Assembly (NCBI GenBank): GCA_030618065.1
Contig: JAUXEE010000012.1
Location: 1 to 17,527 of the forward strand
Length of the DNA stretch: 17,527 nt
Reading direction: 5' to 3'
Source: Gemmatimonadota bacterium
GTDB taxonomy: Bacteria > Gemmatimonadota > Gemmatimonadetes > Longimicrobiales > Gaopeijiaceae
In this document: positions 7,479 through 14,077 of the stretch, piece by piece
Layout of the letters: the number at the start of each line of letters is the position of its first letter
How positions within the stretch are numbered: the first letter of the stretch is position 1
The notes under the pieces: generated by a model
Told to the model about the DNA's origin: nothing
The model's database searches: none
The model's input: the letters and a program-made list of their open reading frames with translations, nothing else
Made by a program: the position numbers and the translations under genes

Positions 7479-8690
7479 CTAAAGAGGAAGACCCACAACG
7501 GGAAGCTCCACCAAGAATACGGCCCCACCCTCAGGGATGTTTCGGCCTTCCACCCGCCCTCGATGGGCGGCGATGGTTTGTCTCACCATGGGAAGACCCA
7601 GCCCCGTCCCCCGGCTCTTGGTGGTGAAGTCCGGTTCCCAGATGTCCTCCAACTTCTCCGGCGGAAGCCCGGGACCCGTATCGCGGATCTCCACCTTTAC
7701 GAACCCCGCGTCCAGCCAGGCTCGAAGCTCGACCTTCCCCCCATCGCCAGCGGCGTCCATGGCGTTCAGGAGGAGGTTCCTGAAGCACCGGAGGAGGGCA
7801 TCGTAATGGGCCGTGATCAGTGGGAGGTCAGTGGGAGGTCGGAAGGTCAGGGATGGCCCGACTCCCTCGTGTTGCTGAATCAGGAGTTGGAGGAGCTCGG
7901 TCATGTCCACCTCCGAAGGTGGACCCTCGGGCATCTTTCCGAACTGGGAAAAGGTTCGGGCCATCTCGTCCAGACGGGTGATCTCCTCCAGGAGTACCGC
8001 TCCTGCTTCCCGGGCTGCTATGCCCTCCATGCCGCTCACGGTGGTGGCCGCAATACGCATGGGAGTCAGGGGGTTCTTCAGCTCGTGGGCGACCCCACGG
8101 GCCATCTCCGTCCAGCTCCGGAGTTTTGCGGCCTGGATGGCTTCCCGCCTCCCCTCCTCCAGCTCCTTCGCCATGGTCCGGAGGGCGTCCCTGAGGAGGG
8201 CGAACTCCTGGACTCCTCGGGCGTCGGAGGGAGTGGGGGGTGGGAGGGGCACGCCTTTTCCAATCAACTCGGTCCACCCCACCAGCTCATTGATGGGGCG
8301 GGAAAACCCCCGGGATAGCTGGCGGGCGACCCAGTAGGACAAGCCCCCGATGATGATGGCGAGGACCAAGGCCAGGAGAGGGAGAAGAGTAAGGATCCGG
8401 TCGGCGACCAACTCGAAGACCTGAGAGAACCGAAGGCTCCGAGAAAGGGCTTCCTGGTGGGCCCGGGCCGCCTGGATTACCCCGGTATCGGTGACCTCGG
8501 CGTCGGCCACCGCGTCGAACAGGAGTTGACCCGACTCGGCAAGGGAACTCCAGGGCCCTGCGGTGCCAGTGGTGCTCACGGCCAACCGCACGCTGATGGT
8601 CCCCACCAGGAGGAGGAGGACGGCAGGAACCAATCCCACACCCATGAGGGCCAGGAGGATCCTCCGCTGGAAGCTCTTGATCTTGAACAT
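7479..8690 (-). CDS. NtrY-like membrane sensor histidine kinase
   Basis: The product has 403 residues. TM1 (about 11-34) and TM2 (about 98-121) enclose a short periplasmic segment of about 60 residues, much smaller than in typical NtrY. A HAMP-like linker follows (about 122-180), then the H-box GVAHELKNPLTPMR with phosphoacceptor His202, the N-box with Asn305/Asn309, G1 DTGPGLP (337-343), a TTKSRGTGLGL G2/F region and a closing strand. The HELKNPLTP form is characteristic of the NtrY group. There is no recognisable PAS domain between HAMP and the H-box, which makes it a shortened version. Its likely partner is the response regulator encoded next. It starts 37 bases after the stop of the ATPase gene and has no strong Shine-Dalgarno sequence, so coupling with the upstream gene is likely. 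Confidence 0.92.
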   Translation of the reverse strand: MFKIKSFQRRILLALMGVGLVPAVLLLLVGTISVRLAVSTTGTAGPWSSLAESGQLLFDAVADAEVTDTGVIQAARAHQEALSRSLRFSQVFELVADRILTLLPLLALVLAIIIGGLSYWVARQLSRGFSRPINELVGWTELIGKGVPLPPPTPSDARGVQEFALLRDALRTMAKELEEGRREAIQAAKLRSWTEMARGVAHELKNPLTPMRIAATTVSGMEGIAAREAGAVLLEEITRLDEMARTFSQFGKMPEGPPSEVDMTELLQLLIQQHEGVGPSLTFRPPTDLPLITAHYDALLRCFRNLLLNAMDAAGDGGKVELRAWLDAGFVKVEIRDTGPGLPPEKLEDIWEPDFTTKSRGTGLGLPMVRQTIAAHRGRVEGRNIPEGGAVFLVELPVVGLPL

Positions 8691-8727
8691 GATAAGGGCA
8701 GAAGGTAGGACGCCCTGGGAGAGGCCG

Positions 8728-10536
8728 TCAAAGGGTGGGAGCTCTCCGAAGACAGGTGGGACAGAAACGCCAACGAGAGCGAAGCTGGGTTCCGCATGAA
8801 CAGGAGCTGAGGCGAGGGCTTCCGCACCAGGGACAGCCCTGACTCCCTAACGGAACCTCTCCACCGCAACTGTCGCAGGGGACGGAGGTGCCGCTGTCGC
8901 CCCGGATCACCCGACCCACCTCGTGGGGAGAGGTCATCCCCTCCGCTACCTTCCGGAGGGCGTCCTCCTTCAGGGACAACATTCCACCTTCCGAAGCCAA
9001 CCGCCGGAGGGTGCCCAGAGAGGCCCCGTTCGCTACGGCTTCACTGAGCCCGTCGGTCATGGCCAGGACCTGGAAGATCCCAGTACGGCCCCGGTAGCCG
9101 TCGGGGCACTCACTACAGCCATCCCCTTTCTTTCCGCCACACCGAGGGCACAGGCGACGGACCAGCCTTTGAGCTACCACGCCCGCCAAGCCCCCGGCCA
9201 GGAGGTACGGGGGGACCCCCATGTTCTGGAGGCGGGTGATGGCCCCGGGTGCGTCCACCGTGTGGATGGTGGAGAGGACCAGGTGCCCGGTGACGGCGGC
9301 GGCCATGGCGATCTCGGCTGTCTCACGGTCCCGGATTTCTCCCACCATGATGATGTCCGGATCCTGGCGTAGAACGGACCGCAGGGCGGCGGGGAAGGTG
9401 AGGCCGGCCTTGGGATTCACCTGGACCTGGTTCGCCCCGGGGAGTCGGTACTCCACGGGGTCCTCCAGGGTAACCAGATTCTGGCCCTCCCTATCCAGCT
9501 CTGCCAGGGCGCCAAAGAGGGTACTGCTCTTCCCGCTCCCGGTGGGACCCGCTGCCAGAATCACCCCCTGACCATCCCCCAGGAGCCCCCGGAGCCGCTG
9601 AAGGTCCCCTTCGGTGAGACCCAAGTGGTCCAGATTGCGGGGAGCCTTCTCCGGGTCCAGGATTCGGACCACGATCTTCTCCCCGCCCTTCACGGGCAGG
9701 GAGGAGACCCGTAGGGTAAGGAGCGTCTTCCCTCTTTTCAGGGTCATCCCTCCGTCCTGGGGTCTTCGCTTCACCGAGATGTCCATTCCCGCCATGATCT
9801 TCAGGCGGGAAAGGACGGCATCCAGGCTTCCGGAAGGGAGACCCAGCGCGGTACGGAGGATTCCGTCCAACCGGTATCGGATTCGGATCTTCCCTTCGTG
9901 CTCCTCGATGTGGATGTCGCTGGCCTCCTCCTCCACCGCCTGGGCCAGGATGTGATCCACCAGCCTCACCACAGGGGCAGAGCGGGCCATCCGCTCGAGT
10001 TCCTCTCCCTTTTCTTCCACCTCCCCCCTCCGCCATTTGTCTGGGAGCTCATCCAGGAGCCCCTGAAACTCCTCCCCGTGACAGCGACTCAGGCCGTCCA
10101 GGAGGGCCCCGTTCGAGACCACCACTGCGTCCACCCGGCGGCCGCACTGGAACTGGACGTCATCCAGAACTCCCAGGTCAAGAGGGTCGGCCATGGCCAG
10201 GAGAAGGGTCCGGGGAGTGACGCTGAGGGGGAGGACCATTCCTCGGCGTGCCAATTCGGGCCGTACCGCCTCGACCGCGTCGGCGTTCACCTCGAGAGGA
10301 GGAGGTTGGTATGGAAGCCCCAGTTGGATGGAGAGGCAGCGGGCTACGGCCTCCTCGTCGGCCCATCCCCGCTGGACCATGAGGGCGCCGATGCGAAGCC
10401 CCGTGCCGGATTGCTCCGAGAGGGCGCGGTCCAGGATCTCTTCCGACACCGCCCCTGCTTCTACCAGGAGTTGGCCCAGGATTTTCGGTTTCGTGTTCAC
10501 CGGGAGACGATGGCCCCGGAAGGTGGGCGGGGACAT
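8728..10536 (-). CDS. GspE/PilB-family type II secretion / type IV pilus assembly ATPase with C-terminal zinc ribbons
   Basis: A 602-residue cytoplasmic ATPase. An N-terminal MshEN/GspE-N domain (about 15-150, ILGQLLVEAGAVS) precedes the N2 region with DIHIEEH. The ATPase core has Walker A GPTGSGKS (330-337), an Asp box with EDPVEY (358-363), Walker B IIMVGEIRD (395-403) and a His box GHLVLSTIHT (418-427). The usual tetracysteine zinc element is present (Cys463, 466, 474, 477). Beyond the normal end, about 50 extra residues carry four further Cys pairs: CDSC (554/557), CPWC (568/571), CSC (579/581) and CPTC (592/595), a probable double zinc ribbon. No pilin, PilC, PilT or secretin gene is nearby, so its partners are elsewhere. 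It could equally power pilus or secretion assembly. Starts at 10536 (ATG) or 10500 (GTG) are both possible; neither has a good ribosome site. Confidence 0.92.
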   Translation of the reverse strand: MSPPTFRGHRLPVNTKPKILGQLLVEAGAVSEEILDRALSEQSGTGLRIGALMVQRGWADEEAVARCLSIQLGLPYQPPPLEVNADAVEAVRPELARRGMVLPLSVTPRTLLLAMADPLDLGVLDDVQFQCGRRVDAVVVSNGALLDGLSRCHGEEFQGLLDELPDKWRRGEVEEKGEELERMARSAPVVRLVDHILAQAVEEEASDIHIEEHEGKIRIRYRLDGILRTALGLPSGSLDAVLSRLKIMAGMDISVKRRPQDGGMTLKRGKTLLTLRVSSLPVKGGEKIVVRILDPEKAPRNLDHLGLTEGDLQRLRGLLGDGQGVILAAGPTGSGKSSTLFGALAELDREGQNLVTLEDPVEYRLPGANQVQVNPKAGLTFPAALRSVLRQDPDIIMVGEIRDRETAEIAMAAAVTGHLVLSTIHTVDAPGAITRLQNMGVPPYLLAGGLAGVVAQRLVRRLCPRCGGKKGDGCSECPDGYRGRTGIFQVLAMTDGLSEAVANGASLGTLRRLASEGGMLSLKEDALRKVAEGMTSPHEVGRVIRGDSGTSVPCDSCGGEVPLGSQGCPWCGSPRLSSCSCGTQLRSRWRFCPTCLRRAPTL

Positions 10537-10573
10537 GGAAGGGGGGGCCGTATGCCGGTCGGCAGGGGTGGTG

Positions 10574-11548
10574 TCAGCCGGGTCCGGTGAGGTGCTCGAG
10601 TATGAGCTCCGGGATGTCGGTGATTCGAGAGAGTCCTGCCCCGAGCTCCTTGGCCCCCGGTCCCAGGAGAAGGCTGAAGGTGGGGTTCAGGGTGTGTCCC
10701 TGAGTGATGTCCTCGATGTTTCCGTGGTCGCTGGCTAAAACCAGGAGGGTCCGGGGCGGTAGAGCAGGAACCAATCCCCCGAGAAAGGCGTCGACACGCT
10801 CCAGCGCGGCCACGGCGGGCTCCATGGCACGCTCGTGGCCTGCTGTGTCGGTGGCATAGTGGGCAAAGAAGGTGAGGGATGCCTCGCCCGTGATCTTGGC
10901 CAGATTCCGGCCCGCTTGCCGGGGGGTGACTTCCGGTAGATGAACCAGGCCGAGGCGGGTCCGCCACGCCGTGTTCAGGATCTCGCTGGAAAGGGCTTCC
11001 CCCCGGGCCAGCTCCTCTTCCTGCCGGGTCAGGAGTCCGGCGGCGTGGGCGGCCAGGGGTGGGCCGGCCGGCCTCTTGGTCCAAGCCTCCCGGAGGAAGT
11101 GGCTGGGATAGGCGTTGGCGAAGATGCAGGAGATGCCCTCTGCCTGGGCCCTGGTGAGGAGGTTCCTCTCCATCATGAGGGGCCGCAGGGACACCGGCAC
11201 CCAAGGCCCGAAGTGTCGCCCAAAGAGGGCGGCCGCGTTTTCCCCCGTGAGCAGCGCCGTCTGGCCGGTGCCGCTTTGAGGCAGGCCTTCCACCCCCATG
11301 AGGGAGTCCAGTGGGAGGGAAAGGGCGTCACCCCCCGGGCCGGACTCAGCGCCCCCGTCCAGAACGGGAATCTGATGGTCGAGGAGGCCCCGGAGGGTCG
11401 GGAGTCGTGCCTTCAGAAAGGGGTTGATCTCGGCGTCCGACGGACCGATGCCGACCCCGTCCAGGAAGATGAAGAGGACTCTTGGCGCCTCGGGCATGGA
11501 AGAGAGGACTGGAGAGGCTCTGCGCGAGTGGGGCGCGGCGCGTCCCAT
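10574..11548 (-). CDS. Alkaline-phosphatase-superfamily metalloenzyme (phosphoglycerate/phosphopentomutase-like)
   Basis: From ATG 11548 this is a 324-residue protein. Metal-site motifs of the superfamily are in order: Asp30 in LDGVGIG, nucleophile Thr94 in QSGTGQTALLTG, Asp234/His238 in YATDTAGHE, Asp274/His275 in ASDHGN and His285 in GHTLNP. This set binds two divalent metals and forms a phospho-enzyme intermediate, as in cofactor-independent phosphoglycerate mutase and phosphopentomutase. At 324 residues it is much shorter than GpmI (about 510), so it belongs with the small uncharacterised metalloenzyme members; the substrate cannot be read from sequence. ATG 11548 has GGGAGG about ten bases upstream. 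ATG 11497 lies directly before the first β-strand (VLFIFLDG) but lacks a ribosome site, and TTG 11566 is possible. Gaps to both neighbours are about 36 bases. Confidence 0.82.
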   Translation of the reverse strand: MGRAAPHSRRASPVLSSMPEAPRVLFIFLDGVGIGPSDAEINPFLKARLPTLRGLLDHQIPVLDGGAESGPGGDALSLPLDSLMGVEGLPQSGTGQTALLTGENAAALFGRHFGPWVPVSLRPLMMERNLLTRAQAEGISCIFANAYPSHFLREAWTKRPAGPPLAAHAAGLLTRQEEELARGEALSSEILNTAWRTRLGLVHLPEVTPRQAGRNLAKITGEASLTFFAHYATDTAGHERAMEPAVAALERVDAFLGGLVPALPPRTLLVLASDHGNIEDITQGHTLNPTFSLLLGPGAKELGAGLSRITDIPELILEHLTGPG

Positions 11549-11583
11549 TGGCCCAGAGCCTCCCAAACCGTTGCCTGACCTCC

Positions 11584-12147
11584 CTACTGGGCGGTACGGA
11601 GATCCATGGTGACGTTTACGGATAGGTGCCCGATGTCGGCCCGTTCCCGAAGGGCATCCCGAATTCGGGGCTCCATCTTCTTGTAACCGGACATGACTCC
11701 GTCCCGAAGGTGCCCGCGGAGGATTTTCATGGCGTTGAAGTCGGCCCTGCTGTTTCCGGTGGCCTTCTTCCCCTCAGCTAGATTCTCGGGTCGGATCTCG
11801 AAGGGTGACATGCCGACGTCGTCGGGCCTGCCCGAGTCGTGGTATTGGATCACCACGCTCACATCGCCCCGAGCATGGTGGTGGTGGAGGTCGCCGATTC
11901 CCCGGAAGCGAGCGGCCAATTTTCCGAGCTCACTTCCTTGGGCAGCCTGTCGATAAGACTGTTCTACCAAGCCAAAGATCCGCTTCATCCGTTCTGGGTT
12001 CGTGGCGTCTGCAGGAGGGGGGGTGGTGTCCAGCTCACGGCCCACCGCCTGTCGATCATCAGGGAGGCGACCCGCGGACTCTTGTTCCCGGGAACGCTCC
12101 CGATCGATGCTCTCGAGGATTCGATCTGGATTGGTCCGTAAGCTCAT
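11584..12147 (-). CDS. Hypothetical protein, His-rich centre
   Basis: I do not recognise this 187-residue protein. The N-terminal 50 residues are charged and helical (NPDRILESIDRERSREQE) with a Pro-rich break (TTPPPADAT). The middle contains four consecutive histidines (88-91, GDLHHHHARGD), then β-like VSVVIQYHD, and the C-terminal half is rich in Arg/Lys and ends SVNVTMDLRTAQ. There is no signal peptide, membrane segment or Cys pair, so it should be a soluble cytoplasmic protein. ATG 12147 was chosen over the upstream ATG 12231 because GGAG lies about eight bases ahead and the extra 28 residues look untranslated. It is the first gene of the leftward cluster, 35 bases ahead of the metalloenzyme gene. 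The His run could bind metal, but that is speculation. Confidence 0.65.
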   Translation of the reverse strand: MSLRTNPDRILESIDRERSREQESAGRLPDDRQAVGRELDTTPPPADATNPERMKRIFGLVEQSYRQAAQGSELGKLAARFRGIGDLHHHHARGDVSVVIQYHDSGRPDDVGMSPFEIRPENLAEGKKATGNSRADFNAMKILRGHLRDGVMSGYKKMEPRIRDALRERADIGHLSVNVTMDLRTAQ

Positions 12148-12216
12148 GGGGTGTCTCCATGGTCGATTCTGAAGTTTCCTGGAAAAAGGATAACCTTGGG
12201 AGCCGGTCTGCGTAAT

Positions 12217-12234
12217 GGGGTGCGGACGCACCCC
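12217..12234. promoter_or_regulatory. Dyad GGGGTGC-GGAC-GCACCCC in divergent intergenic region
   Basis: The dyad has perfect 7-base arms around a 4-base centre, 70 bases upstream of the leftward His-rich gene and about 130 bases before the rightward lipoprotein gene. No T-tract follows on either strand, and a terminator has no obvious use between divergent genes, so an operator or a 5'-leader hairpin is more likely. No known regulator consensus was recognised. Confidence 0.35.
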
Positions 12235-12279
12235 TGGGAAGAAAAGACACCCTTGTTCCGTAGGGTCAAAGAGCCCTAT

Positions 12280-12295
12280 ATGGAACGGGTTCCAT
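12280..12295. promoter_or_regulatory. Dyad ATGGAAC-GG-GTTCCAT, candidate operator
   Basis: Perfect 7-base arms with a 2-base centre overlap a weak promoter-like TATAT (12277-12281) that follows a TTG at 12253 by about 18 bases. The site is about 68 bases before the lipoprotein start. Its position over a possible -10 region suggests a repressor-type operator. The promoter call itself is weak. Confidence 0.35.
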
Positions 12296-12362
12296 CATGA
12301 AATCGACATCCAGCCAGCCCGAGGCACCTGGGCGGGTACCCTTGTACATACGGAGGAATTCC

Positions 12363-13202
12363 ATGAAGTACCTTGCCGCATCCGCCCTTTTTCTCTTTGG
12401 CCTTGCCGCCTGCGCCGGTCCCGGTGGCGTGAGTCCCAGCGGGGGACTGATGTACCGGGTTCCTGATTCGCCCTCGGTGGTGTATGTCGCCGAATCTTCC
12501 CAGGACATCAACATCGATGCTGGGGCCATGGGCAACATGACCATGACGGCTTCCAGTACGGCGACGCTGGCCATGTCTTTCGCCCCCGGAGCGGACGGAA
12601 TCCAGGTCACCGCCACCTTCGAAGAACTGTCGGCATCCATGACCCAGCCCATGGGGGGGTCGCTGAGCGCTTCCGAGTCGGACATCGAAGGGGATCTGGT
12701 GTTCAGCCTCGACGAGATGGGAAGGGGCACCCTCGTCACCCTTCCTACGACCAAGGGCTCCGCGGAGCAGTTGGTGAGCCCGGCTTCCTTCGTGCACGAG
12801 TTCTTTCCCCGTTTACCGGGTGGGGCGGTGAATCCTGGGGATACCTGGACGGACACCATAAAGTATGAAGTCCAAACCGCCGATGCCGATATCTCCTCCA
12901 ATTCGGTTTTGACCTACACATTGGTGGGGGACACCGTGGTGGACGGTACCACCTTGCTCCACGTCACCTATTCGGGTAAGGCGGACGTGGTGGGGGCCGG
13001 TGTGACCGAAGGAATGGAAGCCATCCAGGCCTTTTCAGGGGACGTGACGGGGATGTTCCTCTGGGATCCGGCTCGGGGCCTGATGGTGGCCGGAGAATCC
13101 AGCCAGGACATGGATGGAAGCGTGGAGGTCCCGGCTTCCGGAATGCCACCCTTCCCGATGACCGTCAGTGGATCGGGAACCGTCCGGCTCCAGGGAGGCT
13201 GA
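12363..13202 (+). CDS. Putative lipoprotein of unknown function
   Basis: The product is a 279-residue precursor with a lipoprotein signal: MKYLAASALFLFGLAAC, lipobox LAAC, lipidated Cys17, followed by Gly/Pro/Ser-rich linker. ATG 12363 is preceded by GGAGG six bases upstream, far better than the in-frame ATG 12297. The mature part is β-rich and Ser/Thr/Gly-rich, with an LPGGAVNPGDTWTDT segment followed by repeated strands and a SGSGTVRL close. This recalls small secreted families of the DUF6263 type, but I cannot confirm it. It should be anchored to the inner or outer membrane and face the periplasm. The Yip1-like gene follows after 48 bases on the same strand and both end at one terminator, so they likely form a two-gene unit. 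Confidence 0.8.
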   Translation: MKYLAASALFLFGLAACAGPGGVSPSGGLMYRVPDSPSVVYVAESSQDINIDAGAMGNMTMTASSTATLAMSFAPGADGIQVTATFEELSASMTQPMGGSLSASESDIEGDLVFSLDEMGRGTLVTLPTTKGSAEQLVSPASFVHEFFPRLPGGAVNPGDTWTDTIKYEVQTADADISSNSVLTYTLVGDTVVDGTTLLHVTYSGKADVVGAGVTEGMEAIQAFSGDVTGMFLWDPARGLMVAGESSQDMDGSVEVPASGMPPFPMTVSGSGTVRLQGG

Positions 13203-13250
13203 GAGGCTTCGCCGGACCCGACACCCTCGGCCTGAAAACTAGGAGGGATC

Positions 13251-13928
13251 GTGGAAGATTCTGTGCCTTCGTCCTTTCCGTCTCTGCCCCAACGGCTGCT
13301 CCAGGTATTCTTTTCGCCGGGTGATCTCTTTACAGCCCTACGAGAAAAACCCGTTTGGTTCGGGGCGCTGGCAGTCGGCGGATTCCTGGCCGTTCTTTCT
13401 GTGGTCCTCATCCCCACCGAGTTGTGGGTGGAAGTCGCCCGGAACCAGCTCATCGCCCAGGGGCAGGAGGTTCCAGCGGCTCTGGACTCCACGGGATCCA
13501 TCATCCGCATCTTATCGGTGTTGGGTGGGGGGATTTTCTTCTTCATCTGGGCGTTTTTCCTGGCCGGGATCGTGACGCTGGTCTTCTCCTTCCTTTTCGG
13601 GGACGAAGGTCGATATGTTCAGTACCTTTCGGTGTTGGGCCACGCATTTATCATCTCGGCTTTGGGAGCACTCCTCATGTTGCCCCTCAGGTTGTCCCAG
13701 GGGGATCCATCCGTGACCCTGAGCCTGGGGACCTTCGCGTTCTTCCTGGAGGAGGGTTATCCCCTGCGGGTGCTGAAGATGCTGGACCTCTTCAGCCTCT
13801 GGTCCTACGCGGTCATGGCCATCGGAGTCACGAAGATCGACCCCAAGCGGGGCCTGGGTTTCGCCCTGGGGTTCTTCTTCCTCTTCGCTGTTGGCTCCGC
13901 AATGTTTTTCGGGATTTTCGGGGGCTAG
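13251..13928 (+). CDS. Yip1-domain-like integral membrane protein
   Basis: This 225-residue protein starts at GTG 13251, preceded by AGGAGG only four bases away. Five hydrophobic segments are visible at about 36-54, 87-110, 122-146, 180-195 and 203-224. The N-terminal LQVFFSPGDLFTALREKP motif is the typical opening of bacterial Yip1-family proteins, where the phrase recurs before the first membrane segment. The family has no well-defined biochemical function in bacteria. It should sit in the inner membrane. It follows the lipoprotein gene and is followed 38 bases later by a strong terminator, so it closes that unit. Family assignment is from motif and topology only. Confidence 0.8.
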   Translation: MEDSVPSSFPSLPQRLLQVFFSPGDLFTALREKPVWFGALAVGGFLAVLSVVLIPTELWVEVARNQLIAQGQEVPAALDSTGSIIRILSVLGGGIFFFIWAFFLAGIVTLVFSFLFGDEGRYVQYLSVLGHAFIISALGALLMLPLRLSQGDPSVTLSLGTFAFFLEEGYPLRVLKMLDLFSLWSYAVMAIGVTKIDPKRGLGFALGFFFLFAVGSAMFFGIFGG

Positions 13929-13966
13929 AGGCCTGTCGGCCTAAGAGATTGCTCGTCGCGCTGGGT

Positions 13967-14006
13967 TGACGCCCGGGCCGGCACTTCGGCCCGGGCGTCA
14001 TTTTAT
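13967..14006 (+). terminator. Intrinsic terminator after the Yip1-like gene
   Basis: A perfect 14-bp stem (TGACGCCCGGGCCG, 13967-13980, pairing with 13987-14000) closes on the 6-base loop GCACTT and is followed by TTTTAT. This is the clearest rho-independent terminator in the window. It separates the lipoprotein-Yip1 unit from the TRAP transporter operon. The T-run is short, so some read-through is possible. Nothing else is evident in 13929-14077 except a near-copy of the loop region at 14051-14064. Confidence 0.88.
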
Positions 14007-14077
14007 CCACCTCCCTGGCCCGCTCCCGTATCTCCTCCGGTGGCGAAGGGCGGCACTTTGGCCCCATTCTTCCGGCC

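Noticed and set aside
7563..8318. 251-codon open frame on the + strand opposite the histidine kinase
   Set aside because: The kinase frame holds all H, N and G boxes; the antisense product is compositionally biased.
10940..11578. 212-codon open frame on the + strand opposite the metalloenzyme gene
   Set aside because: The minus frame has the full metal-site motif series; the plus frame is Gly/Glu/Arg-rich shadow.
11805..12215. 136-codon open frame on the + strand opposite the His-rich hypothetical gene
   Set aside because: Biased Arg/Gly/Ser composition and no ribosome site; the minus frame has a good GGAG and a protein-like sequence.
12297..12362. Upstream ATG for the lipoprotein gene
   Set aside because: It lacks a ribosome site and would bury the lipoprotein signal 22 residues inside; ATG 12363 has GGAGG six bases upstream.
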